DNA of 34,193 nucleotides, taken from a virus. Under the pieces are notes generated by a model that saw only the letters and a list, made by a program, of their open reading frames with translations, was not told the origin of the DNA and ran no database searches. The translations under genes and the position numbers were made by a program. The stretch lies in IMG/VR virus record IMGVR_UViG_3300010885_053334, positions 1 through 34,193 of that record; one strand, written 5' to 3'. This document shows, piece after piece, positions 7,551 to 14,022 of the stretch. How positions within the stretch are numbered: position 1 is the stretch's first letter; every line of letters begins with the position of its first letter.

Positions 7551-7948
7551 ATACACCCGCAACCTTGGCCGACGCGCTGACGGCGCTCGCCGCCGCTAAC
7601 GTCCGCGCCACCGAATTGTCTGCCGAGGTTGGCGCTCTCAACGACCTACTCGCCGAAGCGTCGAACGCCGTTTCCGAACGGAACGAACTTCGCGAACAGC
7701 TCAAAACTCTTAACGCCAAACAGGCGGACCTTTCGCAGCAGCTTGCCGCTTACGCGAACTCCGCGAAAAGCGTCGACGAGCAGGCCGCTTTGCTGGTCGC
7801 TTCCGCCGGGCATCCTCCGCTGGAAATTACCCCGAATCCAGACGTCGCGCCGAAGGCAAAGACGCTGGCCGAAAAACTTCAAAATGTCTCAGACCCCTTG
7901 GAACGCAGCGTCATCCGCGCCGCACACACCGCTTCTCTCAACCCGTAA
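7547..7948 (+). CDS. Coiled-coil capsid scaffold-like protein (putative)
   Basis: A 133-residue protein, almost entirely helical. Residues 1-75 are alanine/leucine/glutamate-rich with heptad-like spacing (NVRATELSAEVGALNDLLAE, ERNELREQLKTLNAKQADLS). A short proline-rich linker (HPPLEITPNPDVAPK) and a final helix follow. This order (coiled coil, linker, small helical C-terminus) and its position between protease and coat protein fit a capsid scaffold, which assembles the prohead and is cleaved out by the S49 protease; no sequence family is recognised. An upstream in-frame ATG at 7541 and a TTG at 7523 are possible, but 7547 matches the repeated start-codon element. Confidence 0.7.
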   Translation: MDTPATLADALTALAAANVRATELSAEVGALNDLLAEASNAVSERNELREQLKTLNAKQADLSQQLAAYANSAKSVDEQAALLVASAGHPPLEITPNPDVAPKAKTLAEKLQNVSDPLERSVIRAAHTASLNP

Positions 7949-7966
7949 AAATAGAAAAACTGTCGT

Positions 7967-8860
7967 ATGTCCAACGTACTCGGAACTTTATCCTCTTCGC
8001 TGATCCTTCAGGAAGCCCTGTCCCTAATGTGGACCAAGCGCCCGATTTTGGGTGCAATCTCGAAAGACTTGTCGCCTATGGGCGCCAAGCAGAACCAGAC
8101 GGTGCTGACCCGTTTGAAGACCATCCCGGCCGTCGTTAACGATCTGGCAACCCTGCCCGATTTCACCACGACCGACGTCTCCGTGACGTTGAACCAAGTC
8201 AAGCGCGTCGGCGCGACGTTTACGTCCTCGGAACTCAACTCGACTTCCCGTAATCTGATTCAGGAACTCGCCGAACCCATCGCCATTGCGATGGCAAATT
8301 CGATCGTGGATTCGATCGCCGCCCTTTGGACCGCGTCAAACTTCACGAACGCGACCACCGACGCGACTCCCGGATTCGATACTTTGCTCACGATGCGCAA
8401 AGGGTTCATCGACCGCGGCGTTTGGGGGAACCGCTACCTCATCGTGAACCCGGCTTCGTACCTTTCGCTTCTGAGCGATCCTTTGATCACTCGCCCGAAT
8501 CGCTACATGATGCAGGGACAGGACATTATCCAGACCGGAGAAATGGCCGGAGTTGCGGGCTTCGAAAACACCTTCGAATATCCCCAGCTTCCGACGACTT
8601 CGAACATGATCGGGTTTGCTTGTACGCCAGAGGCGGTCGTCCTCGCTTCCCGTCCTCCGCAGGACCCGCGTGAAGCGTTTGGCGGTTCCGTACCGTTCCC
8701 CGGAAACTTCGAAATCATCACCGATCCGAAAACCGGATTCAGTGCCGCCGCGGTCGAATACATCGACCCGCTGACGCTCGCCGTGACCGTGTACCTGAAA
8801 TGGATTTACGGCGTGGCGGTCGGCAACGCCTCGGCCGGCCAGCGTTTGGTGAGCGCCTAA
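7967..8860 (+). CDS. Major capsid protein (HK97 fold, P22-coat-like)
   Basis: A 297-residue protein in the coat position. The N-terminal arm (SLILQEALSLMWTKRPILGA) is followed by paired strands with LTRLKTIPAVVNDL and VSVTLNQVKRVGATFTSSEL, then the long spine-like helix EPIAIAMANSIVDSIAAL, an A-domain region (WGNRYLIVNPASYLSLL) and a C-terminal sheet ending in YLKWIYGVAVGN. This pattern resembles the P22-coat group of HK97-fold capsid proteins rather than lambda gpE, so the head module looks mosaic. No decoration protein gene (gpD-like) is recognised beside it. The gene lacks a Shine-Dalgarno site; its leader is A-rich (taaaaatagaaaaac). Confidence 0.85.
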   Translation: MSNVLGTLSSSLILQEALSLMWTKRPILGAISKDLSPMGAKQNQTVLTRLKTIPAVVNDLATLPDFTTTDVSVTLNQVKRVGATFTSSELNSTSRNLIQELAEPIAIAMANSIVDSIAALWTASNFTNATTDATPGFDTLLTMRKGFIDRGVWGNRYLIVNPASYLSLLSDPLITRPNRYMMQGQDIIQTGEMAGVAGFENTFEYPQLPTTSNMIGFACTPEAVVLASRPPQDPREAFGGSVPFPGNFEIITDPKTGFSAAAVEYIDPLTLAVTVYLKWIYGVAVGNASAGQRLVSA

Positions 8861-8861
8861 T

Positions 8862-9074
8862 ATGGAACGCCTCCACCTGCTTCTGATTAAAGACGCTTCC
8901 GGCAAGATTCGCACCGAATACCTCGGTGCGGATCGCGGGAAGGTGAACGGGCTTTACGAAACCGCGGGAAAGCCGGGAGAAACGGTCGAACTTTATTCGT
9001 TCATCGAAATCACCCGGCGCCGGCAGGTTGCGGCGGCCCAGAAGCCGGCTTCAAAATCCGACGACCCTAAATGA
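8862..9074 (+). CDS. Small hypothetical head protein
   Basis: A 70-residue basic protein starting directly after the coat stop (taatATGG). The N-terminal 50 residues look like a small beta domain (RLHLLLIKDASGKIRTEYLG); the C-terminus is a flexible tail rich in Ala, Lys and Ser (AAAQKPASKSDDPK). No family is recognised. Its position between the coat protein and the head-tail joining gene suggests a head-completion or capsid-associated role, by location only. Its stop overlaps the next start (ATGA). Confidence 0.65.
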   Translation: MERLHLLLIKDASGKIRTEYLGADRGKVNGLYETAGKPGETVELYSFIEITRRRQVAAAQKPASKSDDPK

Positions 9075-9379
9075 GCGAGACAGCTTGGTTTACAACCGCC
9101 GCAACGGCCATAAACCAAGCCCTCGCTTTCATGGGGGAGGAATTCACCTACCGAGGGCAGGTTTTCAAAGGGGTGGTCAACGAATCGAACACCTCTGAAA
9201 TCCTCGCCCTCGGTGGCTTTGAACAGCACGCCTCAATCGACGTCGTCGTTTCCAAGACCGGGTTCCCCGATCCGGTCAAAGGCGAATTCGTTACAATCAA
9301 AGGCGTGCGTCGCCGGATTTTCAAAACGACGGACCACCCGGTGAGTTGGACGCTTTCGTTGGAGCATATCGAGCGATGA
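9071..9379 (+). CDS. Head-tail joining protein, gpFII-like (putative)
   Basis: A 102-residue protein. The central and C-terminal part has the beta-rich look of lambda gpFII-type connectors: ASIDVVVSKTGFPDPVKGEF, then VTIKGVRRRIFK and the closing SWTLSLEHIER, a pattern common to head-tail joining proteins that measure a strand of the connector barrel. It would attach the filled head to the tail. The call rests on gene order (after coat, before the tail-terminator-like gene) and on this C-terminal pattern. Stop and next start overlap by four bases. Confidence 0.6.
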   Translation: MSETAWFTTAATAINQALAFMGEEFTYRGQVFKGVVNESNTSEILALGGFEQHASIDVVVSKTGFPDPVKGEFVTIKGVRRRIFKTTDHPVSWTLSLEHIER

Positions 9380-9759
9380 GTTTGGACCTAGCTATCTGCA
9401 ACGCGATTCGGGAAAAGCTGCAAGACGCTTTCCCGGACGTTTTTGTCGGGCTGCCCCACGACAACGAGCGCGTGACGTTCCCGGCAATCATTTTGGATTT
9501 GCAAGGGAACTCCCTTTTGAGCAGTCCGCTTTGGACCGGGCAGTTGGCAATTTCTGTATCGCAACAAGCGGACGACTCAACCGCTCAACAGCACATCGAT
9601 TTTGTCGCGGGCGTTGCTTCCGAAATGGATGGTATCACGCTCGATTCGGACGTCGTTCAGATTTACGGGATCGTGTCAAAATCGTCGGACGGTCAAAACA
9701 CAGACCGGCATTGGACTACCACTTTAAACTACACAATCGGCTACGGCCCAACCACTTAA
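9376..9759 (+). CDS. Tail terminator / minor tail protein (gpU- or gpZ-like, putative)
   Basis: A 127-residue protein from the ATG at 9376 (ATGA overlap); the in-frame ATG at 9346 lies inside the previous gene. It begins with a helix (LDLAICNAIREKLQDAFPD), followed by VFVGLPHDNERVTFPAIILD, a layout shared by tail-completion and tail-terminator proteins. It ends with paired strands (RHWTTTLNYTIGYGP). Position between the joining protein and the tube-like genes supports a role at the head-proximal end of the tail. Family assignment is tentative. Confidence 0.6.
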   Translation: MSLDLAICNAIREKLQDAFPDVFVGLPHDNERVTFPAIILDLQGNSLLSSPLWTGQLAISVSQQADDSTAQQHIDFVAGVASEMDGITLDSDVVQIYGIVSKSSDGQNTDRHWTTTLNYTIGYGPTT

Positions 9760-9763
9760 CGTT

Positions 9764-10066
9764 ATGCCCGCAACTTTCGGAGTCACCTCAAATTTTGGAG
9801 CAACCGCGCCGGCCGGCTACGTTCAAAGCGCCGAGCAGTCAATCGACGTGGAAATCGCGACGATCAAAAACGCCACCGGACAAGTCGCCGAAGCGCAGGC
9901 AAAGCCGCGTTCGACCACGACCGTGACAATCAAGACGAAGGGGACCGCGGCGCTTTCTAGCGTTACGTCCGGGGACATGACCGGGTTGACGATTACGTCC
10001 GCAAAATTTTCTGAATCCAACGACGACTTCGGCACTAGCGAAATCGTGGCAACCCAATACGCCTAA
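9764..10066 (+). CDS. Tail tube-like virion protein, paralogue 1
   Basis: A 100-residue, Thr/Ser-rich, probably all-beta protein. It opens TFGVTSNFGA, has a central IDVEIATIKN, then TVTIKTKGTAALSSV, then LTITSAKFSESNDDFGTSEI. It is recognisably related to the next gene product. Its position before the tail chaperone genes is that of the tail tube (major tail) protein, though 100 residues is short for one. The two proteins may build the tube together, or one may be a tube protein and the other a cap or initiator; this is inference. Confidence 0.6.
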   Translation: MPATFGVTSNFGATAPAGYVQSAEQSIDVEIATIKNATGQVAEAQAKPRSTTTVTIKTKGTAALSSVTSGDMTGLTITSAKFSESNDDFGTSEIVATQYA

Positions 10067-10068
10067 AA

Positions 10069-10380
10069 ATGAGCACTTTCGGGATTACCAGCATCACCGG
10101 GTCCGGGATTTACGAATCCGTGGACGTCGAACACAAAGCCGACTTGAAGCAGTTGATCGGGACCGACGGAACGCATTCCGCGGCCCGGAAAGTCGACGAT
10201 TCGTTTTCGTTTTCCGTCAAAGGCAAAGGAACCTGTCCCGTTTCGGTCGGGCTGGCGACTTCCGGAATTCCGTCCGGAGTCAGCGGGAAAATTTTCATCA
10301 CCAACGTCACGACCTCCCAATCGAATGAGGATTGGGCCGGGTTCAGTTATAGCGGCGTTGGGTACTCTCACGCGACCTAG
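10069..10380 (+). CDS. Tail tube-like virion protein, paralogue 2
   Basis: A 103-residue protein starting two bases after paralogue 1. Shared landmarks by eye: STFGITS against ATFGVTS at the start, SVDVEHKADLKQL against SIDVEIATIKN, FSFSVKGKGT against TVTIKTKGT, and FITNVTTSQSNEDWAG against TITSAKFSESNDDFGT. The pair looks like an old tandem duplication that has diverged strongly. It is probably a beta-barrel virion protein of the tail tube or connector. No signal peptide or membrane segment. Confidence 0.6.
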   Translation: MSTFGITSITGSGIYESVDVEHKADLKQLIGTDGTHSAARKVDDSFSFSVKGKGTCPVSVGLATSGIPSGVSGKIFITNVTTSQSNEDWAGFSYSGVGYSHAT

Positions 10381-10403
10381 TTAAACCAACAAACAAAGAT
10401 GCC

Positions 10404-10847
10404 ATGAAAATAGGACAGAAGGTGGATTTCGTACGGGACGACCTCCCGCCGCTCAAAAGCCCAAACACGGACCTTATAAGCGCGTGGTTGACGTGCGGGG
10501 GCGAGTTGCTGGATGGGGACCCGTACGCGTGTACGGTGGAGGAAACCGCGGCCGGCCCAAAAATGACGACGACGTGGTGCGTCAACGGCGACAAGTCCGT
10601 TTCGTTTGGCGCCGAGGTCGTCAGTTTTGACGAGTTTCGGAAACGGTGGTTGCAACCGAGTTGGTGCGACGAAAACCCGGATCACCCGATTTCGTACCTG
10701 CGACTTCAGCGCGACAACAGCCACAAGCTGAAGGGCTGGATCAAAGCGCAAAAGCCGGCCGTTTTAATTCGCCGCGGGAACCGCGTTGCGGTCATTCACC
10801 CGGACCTTCCAGAAGCCCGGAAATCCCAAATCCTCGCCGAACTATGA
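10404..10847 (+). CDS. Hypothetical tail-region protein
   Basis: A 147-residue protein with no recognised family. The first 75 residues look beta-rich (VDFVRDDLPPL, SAWLTCGGELLDGDPYACTV, TTWCVNGDKSVSFGAEVVSF). A short helical stretch (DEFRKRWLQPSW) and a final basic segment (KAQKPAVLIRRGNRVAVIHP) follow. It is preceded by a 23-base CAA-rich leader (accaacaaacaaag) with no Shine-Dalgarno site. Its position between tube-like proteins and tail chaperone suggests a tail component or assembly factor. Confidence 0.6.
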   Translation: MKIGQKVDFVRDDLPPLKSPNTDLISAWLTCGGELLDGDPYACTVEETAAGPKMTTTWCVNGDKSVSFGAEVVSFDEFRKRWLQPSWCDENPDHPISYLRLQRDNSHKLKGWIKAQKPAVLIRRGNRVAVIHPDLPEARKSQILAEL

Positions 10848-11218
10848 ACGATTTCATCGACGGACCTAAAAAGGTTGGTGGGTTACATTTTCGCCCGTTC
10901 ACGGTCGGATCAAAAAACGCCTGCAAGCAGATGGGACTTTCGTTTTTCCTAACCGGAGAACAACTTTCCGAAGAGGAAATGGAACGGCAAATGATCGCAT
11001 TCAGTTGGCTGCATTCCGCCGAACCTTTGGAAGAAGTTTTGGCCGCTATCCGAAACGGAACGGCGGATATTGAAGCTCAAAAGTTTGGATTTCAAATGCC
11101 GATCGGAGCCAGCCCTGAACTCGTCAAAGAAATCAATCGGATTTCCAAAGCGGCCGCGGAAAATTCCGTTGAAGTGATGCAAAAACCGGGAACAAAAGAC
11201 GACTCGCCGGGAAACTAA
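10844..11218 (+). CDS. Tail assembly chaperone, gpG-like
   Basis: A 124-residue protein from the ATG at 10844 (ATGA overlap); the longer open frame upstream is within the previous gene. It is mostly helical and acidic, with LSEEEMERQMIAFSWLHSAE and LEEVLAAIRNGTADIEAQKF, typical of G-type tail chaperones that wrap the tape measure before tube assembly. The last codons are CCG GGA AAC TAA, placing a GGGAAAC slippery heptamer (11209-11215) in the reading frame required for -1 slippage. Lambda uses GGGAAAG in the same place. Some ribosomes should continue into the downstream frame to make the GT form, described in the next entry. Confidence 0.8.
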   Translation: MNDFIDGPKKVGGLHFRPFTVGSKNACKQMGLSFFLTGEQLSEEEMERQMIAFSWLHSAEPLEEVLAAIRNGTADIEAQKFGFQMPIGASPELVKEINRISKAAAENSVEVMQKPGTKDDSPGN

Positions 11219-11457
11219 TCAGGCCGGGGGACACGGAAAGTTTCGTGTATGCCTTGGCCCATCACTATCATTTTACCGAACACCAAATCCTGTGGGAAAT
11301 TCCCTATCAACGCGCGCTTCGGTATATCCACGCCGCCCTTTTTGCGAACGGGGCGTGGACCGTCAAGCCGCAGACGGCGCCTCAAAAAGTTTACCTCAAT
11401 TTGCAAAAAATTGCCGGGGAGGTTTACGCCGATGAGTGGGGTGAGGATGAGACTTGA
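10844..11457 (+). CDS. Frameshifted tail assembly chaperone, gpGT-like fusion
   Basis: Predicted -1 frameshift product: residues 1-124 as in the gpG-like protein to Asn124 (AAC, 11213-11215), then the -1 frame from CTA (11215-11217) to the stop at 11455-11457, adding 80 residues for 204 in all. The added part begins LIRPGDTESFVYALAHHYHF and contains QILWEIPYQRALRYIHAALF, a helical segment typical of T domains, which contact tube protein. The -1 frame has no independent ATG near its start, only GTG at 11245, and is open from 11173, so it can be entered by slippage. The downstream gene at 11432 overlaps its end by 26 bases. In lambda a few percent of ribosomes shift; the rate here is unknown. 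Confidence 0.75.
11209..11215 (+). promoter_or_regulatory. -1 programmed frameshift slippery site GGGAAAC
   Basis: The heptamer reads G GGA AAC in the gpG frame, so both tRNAs can re-pair one base back as GGG AAA. It abuts the TAA stop (11216-11218). Base for base it matches the lambda G/GT site GGGAAAG except the last position. Confidence 0.8.
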
Positions 11458-12145
11458 GGGGGTGCAGCGTTTTGAAAGGGCGCTGTATTCGCTCGCTGAA
11501 GTTGGCCGAAAAAGCGTAGCGGATGAAGCAAGGACGAATATCAAGGGCATGATAAACGTCGCTTATTCCATCACGCCTCCACTGGGGTCGAAAGGCGGTT
11601 CAGCAGATTCTTCCGGAAGACCGCGCTGGTCGGCCGGCCGGGAAGCGGGGAGAAACGCAATTCGAAAAGACTTGTCGAACGCGTTTGTGATCACCAAAGG
11701 CAAACGCTCAAAGGAAAATTTGATCGCGTGGTATTTATCCGTGCGCGATCCGAGGACAAAGCGCATCAAGGGAACTCAACTTCGGAGCGCCGAAGGGAAA
11801 TTTGCGGGCGCTCAATACATCAAAAAAAATGCTACAAAAGGCGACGTCGACGCGGTTCGAAAATTCCTTTTTGCAAGGCAGGGAACCGTCGCCAGCGGAT
11901 GGTCAAAAGCGGCCAGATTTTTAGGGATTAACCCCCCGGGATGGGTTGCTGCGTGGTCGAATAAGAATTCGCAATTTTTCTTTCGAAACGACCTTTTTAG
12001 CCTGCAAGTCTCCGCGACTAATATTACCTCCCACCAAGACGCGGACAAAATTCAGGGCAAACTAGACAGGGCTTTTGAAATTCAAACCGGAAAAATGGAA
12101 CGAAGACTTGCCGCAATTTTGGCAAAAAAAGCGAAGGAGATTTAA
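11432..12145 (+). CDS. Hypothetical tail protein (237 residues)
   Basis: The start at 11432 is chosen because GGGGAGGT (11416-11423) lies eight bases upstream, one of the strongest ribosome-binding sites in the window; the open frame extends further up through the GT region. The protein is basic and mainly helical, beginning MSGVRMRLEGVQRFERALYS and continuing with DEARTNIKGMINVAYSITPP. A glycine/serine loop (SKGGSADSSGRPRW) follows, then several Lys/Arg-rich helices, with FFFRNDLFSLQVSATN near the C-terminus. The N-terminal pattern (rule of a helix followed by a tyrosine-rich, proline-ended segment) recalls minor tail or neck proteins of the HK97 gp10 type, but this is weak. It sits between chaperone GT and the tape measure. 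Confidence 0.75.
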   Translation: MSGVRMRLEGVQRFERALYSLAEVGRKSVADEARTNIKGMINVAYSITPPLGSKGGSADSSGRPRWSAGREAGRNAIRKDLSNAFVITKGKRSKENLIAWYLSVRDPRTKRIKGTQLRSAEGKFAGAQYIKKNATKGDVDAVRKFLFARQGTVASGWSKAARFLGINPPGWVAAWSNKNSQFFFRNDLFSLQVSATNITSHQDADKIQGKLDRAFEIQTGKMERRLAAILAKKAKEI

Positions 12146-13404
12146 TGAGCCGCATCAACCTATTTCTTGACGTAAACTCCAAGGGATTCCAAGACGGAAT
12201 AAAGTCCGCCACAGACGCTCTGAAAGGGCTGGCAGCGGCTGTTAGCGTAGGGGCCGCAGTAAGGCAGCTTTACTCCGCAATGGAAGCCGGCGGAGCGCTT
12301 GTCGATTTGTCGTCGCAGACAGGAGTGGCAATCGACAAATTAATGATTTTGCAGGCTGCATTTAAGCAAGCCGGAATGGGAGCGGACGACGTTCAACCGG
12401 CAATCGCAAAGCTGCAAAAAACGATCGCAAACGCCAGCGTTGGAAATGCCGACGCGGTCAATAAATTTCGGATGCTCGGAATGAGCGTCAGTGAAATCCA
12501 AAACCTGACTCCCGACAAGCAATTTCAAAAAATCGGGGAATCGATTTCTAGCATTCAAGACCCGTCGCAACGCGCCGCGGTCGCAATGGAATTTTTCGGG
12601 AAAAGCGGATCAAAACTTTTGTCCGTTTTCAGCGCCGGTGGGATGGAAGACGTTGAAAAAAATATTGGCAACCAAGCCAAACTGATGATGGAAAACGCCG
12701 GTTATTTTGACCGCATAACCGACGTTCTTGGAACGGCAGGATCAAAGCTGCAAGGGTTATTTGTCGGAATGGCGAGCCGGATCGTTCCACCGATTCTTTT
12801 CGCGGTGGAACAGTTGAACGCAATGGACTTGAGCAAACTCGGAGAAACGCTCGGAGACGGTTTGAAAGCCGCTACAGACGCGTTCGAATGGTGGTTCGAT
12901 AATTTTTCTTCTGCTGGAGGGGACACTCTTTGGACGACGATGAAGCTTCAGGGCGCGCTCTGGATTAATGAAATGGCGAACGGGCTTCGGTCAGTTTTCA
13001 GAATGAACGCGGTCGAACTTATCGACACGCAACCTTTGATTGACAAGCTGCAAGCCAATCAAGACATGATCGACTTTAAAAAAACGGGACGAGATAGAGC
13101 AAAGTCGGAATTGATGGATAAATATAAATTCAATCAACCGGAATTTGATCCGAATAAATATTCCGGCGGGCTTTTGCCGACCGAGGCAAAAGTCGATATC
13201 GGTTCTCAACTAAGCTCTCTGCAAAAAGTCGGCGGCGCCTCGGGTGGAATCGGTGGCGGAATTGTTCAGGACCAACTCGGCTATCAGACGCTGCGAATTC
13301 AAACTGAAATCCGGGACTACATGCGCGACATGTTGAACGTTTTCAGGCAAGATTCTCAGGACTTCAACCTCAACGCCGGGCCCGGAATGGTCCTCAACGC
13401 TTAA
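12145..13404 (+). CDS. Tape measure protein (short)
   Basis: A 419-residue protein with an excellent ribosome-binding site (AAGGAG, 12134-12139, five bases from the ATG). Features of tape measures: long alanine/lysine helical stretches, the N-terminal FLDVNSKGFQDGIKSATDAL pattern, the LSSQTGVAIDKLMILQAAFK segment found in phage minor tail proteins, and the ISSIQDPSQRAAVAMEFFGK segment that repeats in tape-measure families. One hydrophobic stretch lies around GLFVGMASRIVPPILFAVEQ. At about 1.5 angstroms per residue this would give a tail of only about 60 nm. The C-terminus is glycine-rich, then helical (QTEIRDYMRDMLNVFRQ). Confidence 0.82.
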   Translation: MSRINLFLDVNSKGFQDGIKSATDALKGLAAAVSVGAAVRQLYSAMEAGGALVDLSSQTGVAIDKLMILQAAFKQAGMGADDVQPAIAKLQKTIANASVGNADAVNKFRMLGMSVSEIQNLTPDKQFQKIGESISSIQDPSQRAAVAMEFFGKSGSKLLSVFSAGGMEDVEKNIGNQAKLMMENAGYFDRITDVLGTAGSKLQGLFVGMASRIVPPILFAVEQLNAMDLSKLGETLGDGLKAATDAFEWWFDNFSSAGGDTLWTTMKLQGALWINEMANGLRSVFRMNAVELIDTQPLIDKLQANQDMIDFKKTGRDRAKSELMDKYKFNQPEFDPNKYSGGLLPTEAKVDIGSQLSSLQKVGGASGGIGGGIVQDQLGYQTLRIQTEIRDYMRDMLNVFRQDSQDFNLNAGPGMVLNA

Positions 13405-13407
13405 TTT

Positions 13408-14022
13408 ATGTCGACCGAAACACAAATCGAAGTTTCCCGTGATCCGACCGGACTTGTCACGCGGACGGTCACCTCGCAGTCGTTCGCGTGGGTCGATCCC
13501 GCGCCGAATTGCCGATCCTACAGGGTCACCCAAGCCGACGGCGTCGTCACGCGCGTGGAAGAGTTTTTCGACGACAATCCGCCCGTGTATTCTTTGGACG
13601 TCGCAACGTCTCAGGAACCGATCGAGTCGCACCCATATTTTTCCGGGCTTTCCCCGAACGACCGGGAAGCGTGGTCGAAGTGGAAACAGAATTCGTCAGA
13701 CCCGGCCCTCAACGGATGGGACCCCGGCCAACATGGAGACGCGACGTTTCAATTTCTGTACTACCTGTGGCAGAGGGGAATCACGAATTATTTTGCGCCC
13801 CGGATCGTCATCAAATGCACTACGCTTGAAACGTCGGAACCGGACGCGTCGAACGTTGGGAAAATCTCGGCAACCGGGTACAGCGGAAACACCGGATCGG
13901 TAAACTTTCTGCTCACCGGGCTTTCCGCTCAACAGGAAGGGACCAAGTTTCGCGTGACGAGGGAATATCTCGGCTCGGCAAATGGCACGGTCTGGGAAGC
14001 AAGTTTGTACGGGAGTCAATAA
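13408..14022 (+). CDS. Hypothetical tail-tip protein
   Basis: A 204-residue protein without a recognised family. The N-terminal third is beta-rich (RTVTSQSFAWVDPAPNCRSY, DGVVTRVEEFFDDNPPVYSL). The middle has HPYFSGLSPNDREAWSKWKQ and a helix with FQFLYYLWQRG. The last third (KISATGYSGNTGSVNFLLTG to the end WEASLYGSQ) looks like a compact beta sandwich. Location directly after the tape measure is where distal tail or tail-tip proteins lie. Its stop overlaps the next start (TAATG). Confidence 0.65.
   Translation: MSTETQIEVSRDPTGLVTRTVTSQSFAWVDPAPNCRSYRVTQADGVVTRVEEFFDDNPPVYSLDVATSQEPIESHPYFSGLSPNDREAWSKWKQNSSDPALNGWDPGQHGDATFQFLYYLWQRGITNYFAPRIVIKCTTLETSEPDASNVGKISATGYSGNTGSVNFLLTGLSAQQEGTKFRVTREYLGSANGTVWEASLYGSQ

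Noticed and set aside
7523-7948. TTG start at 7523 for the scaffold-like gene
   Set aside because: It lies in the terminator U-tract. The ATG at 7547 has the repeated start-codon element.
8336-8914. Minus-strand frame of 192 residues opposite the coat gene
   Set aside because: The coat protein frame is convincing and in place; the reverse frame has Arg/His-rich shadow composition and no context.
11249-11431. Long N-terminal extension of the 237-residue tail protein
   Set aside because: It would overlap the T coding region almost wholly, and a strong Shine-Dalgarno site marks the start at 11432.
11245-11457. Independent 70-residue gene with GTG start
   Set aside because: The frame is open upstream and entered by the GGGAAAC slippery site; homologous T domains are made only by frameshift. 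No ribosome-binding site precedes the GTG.
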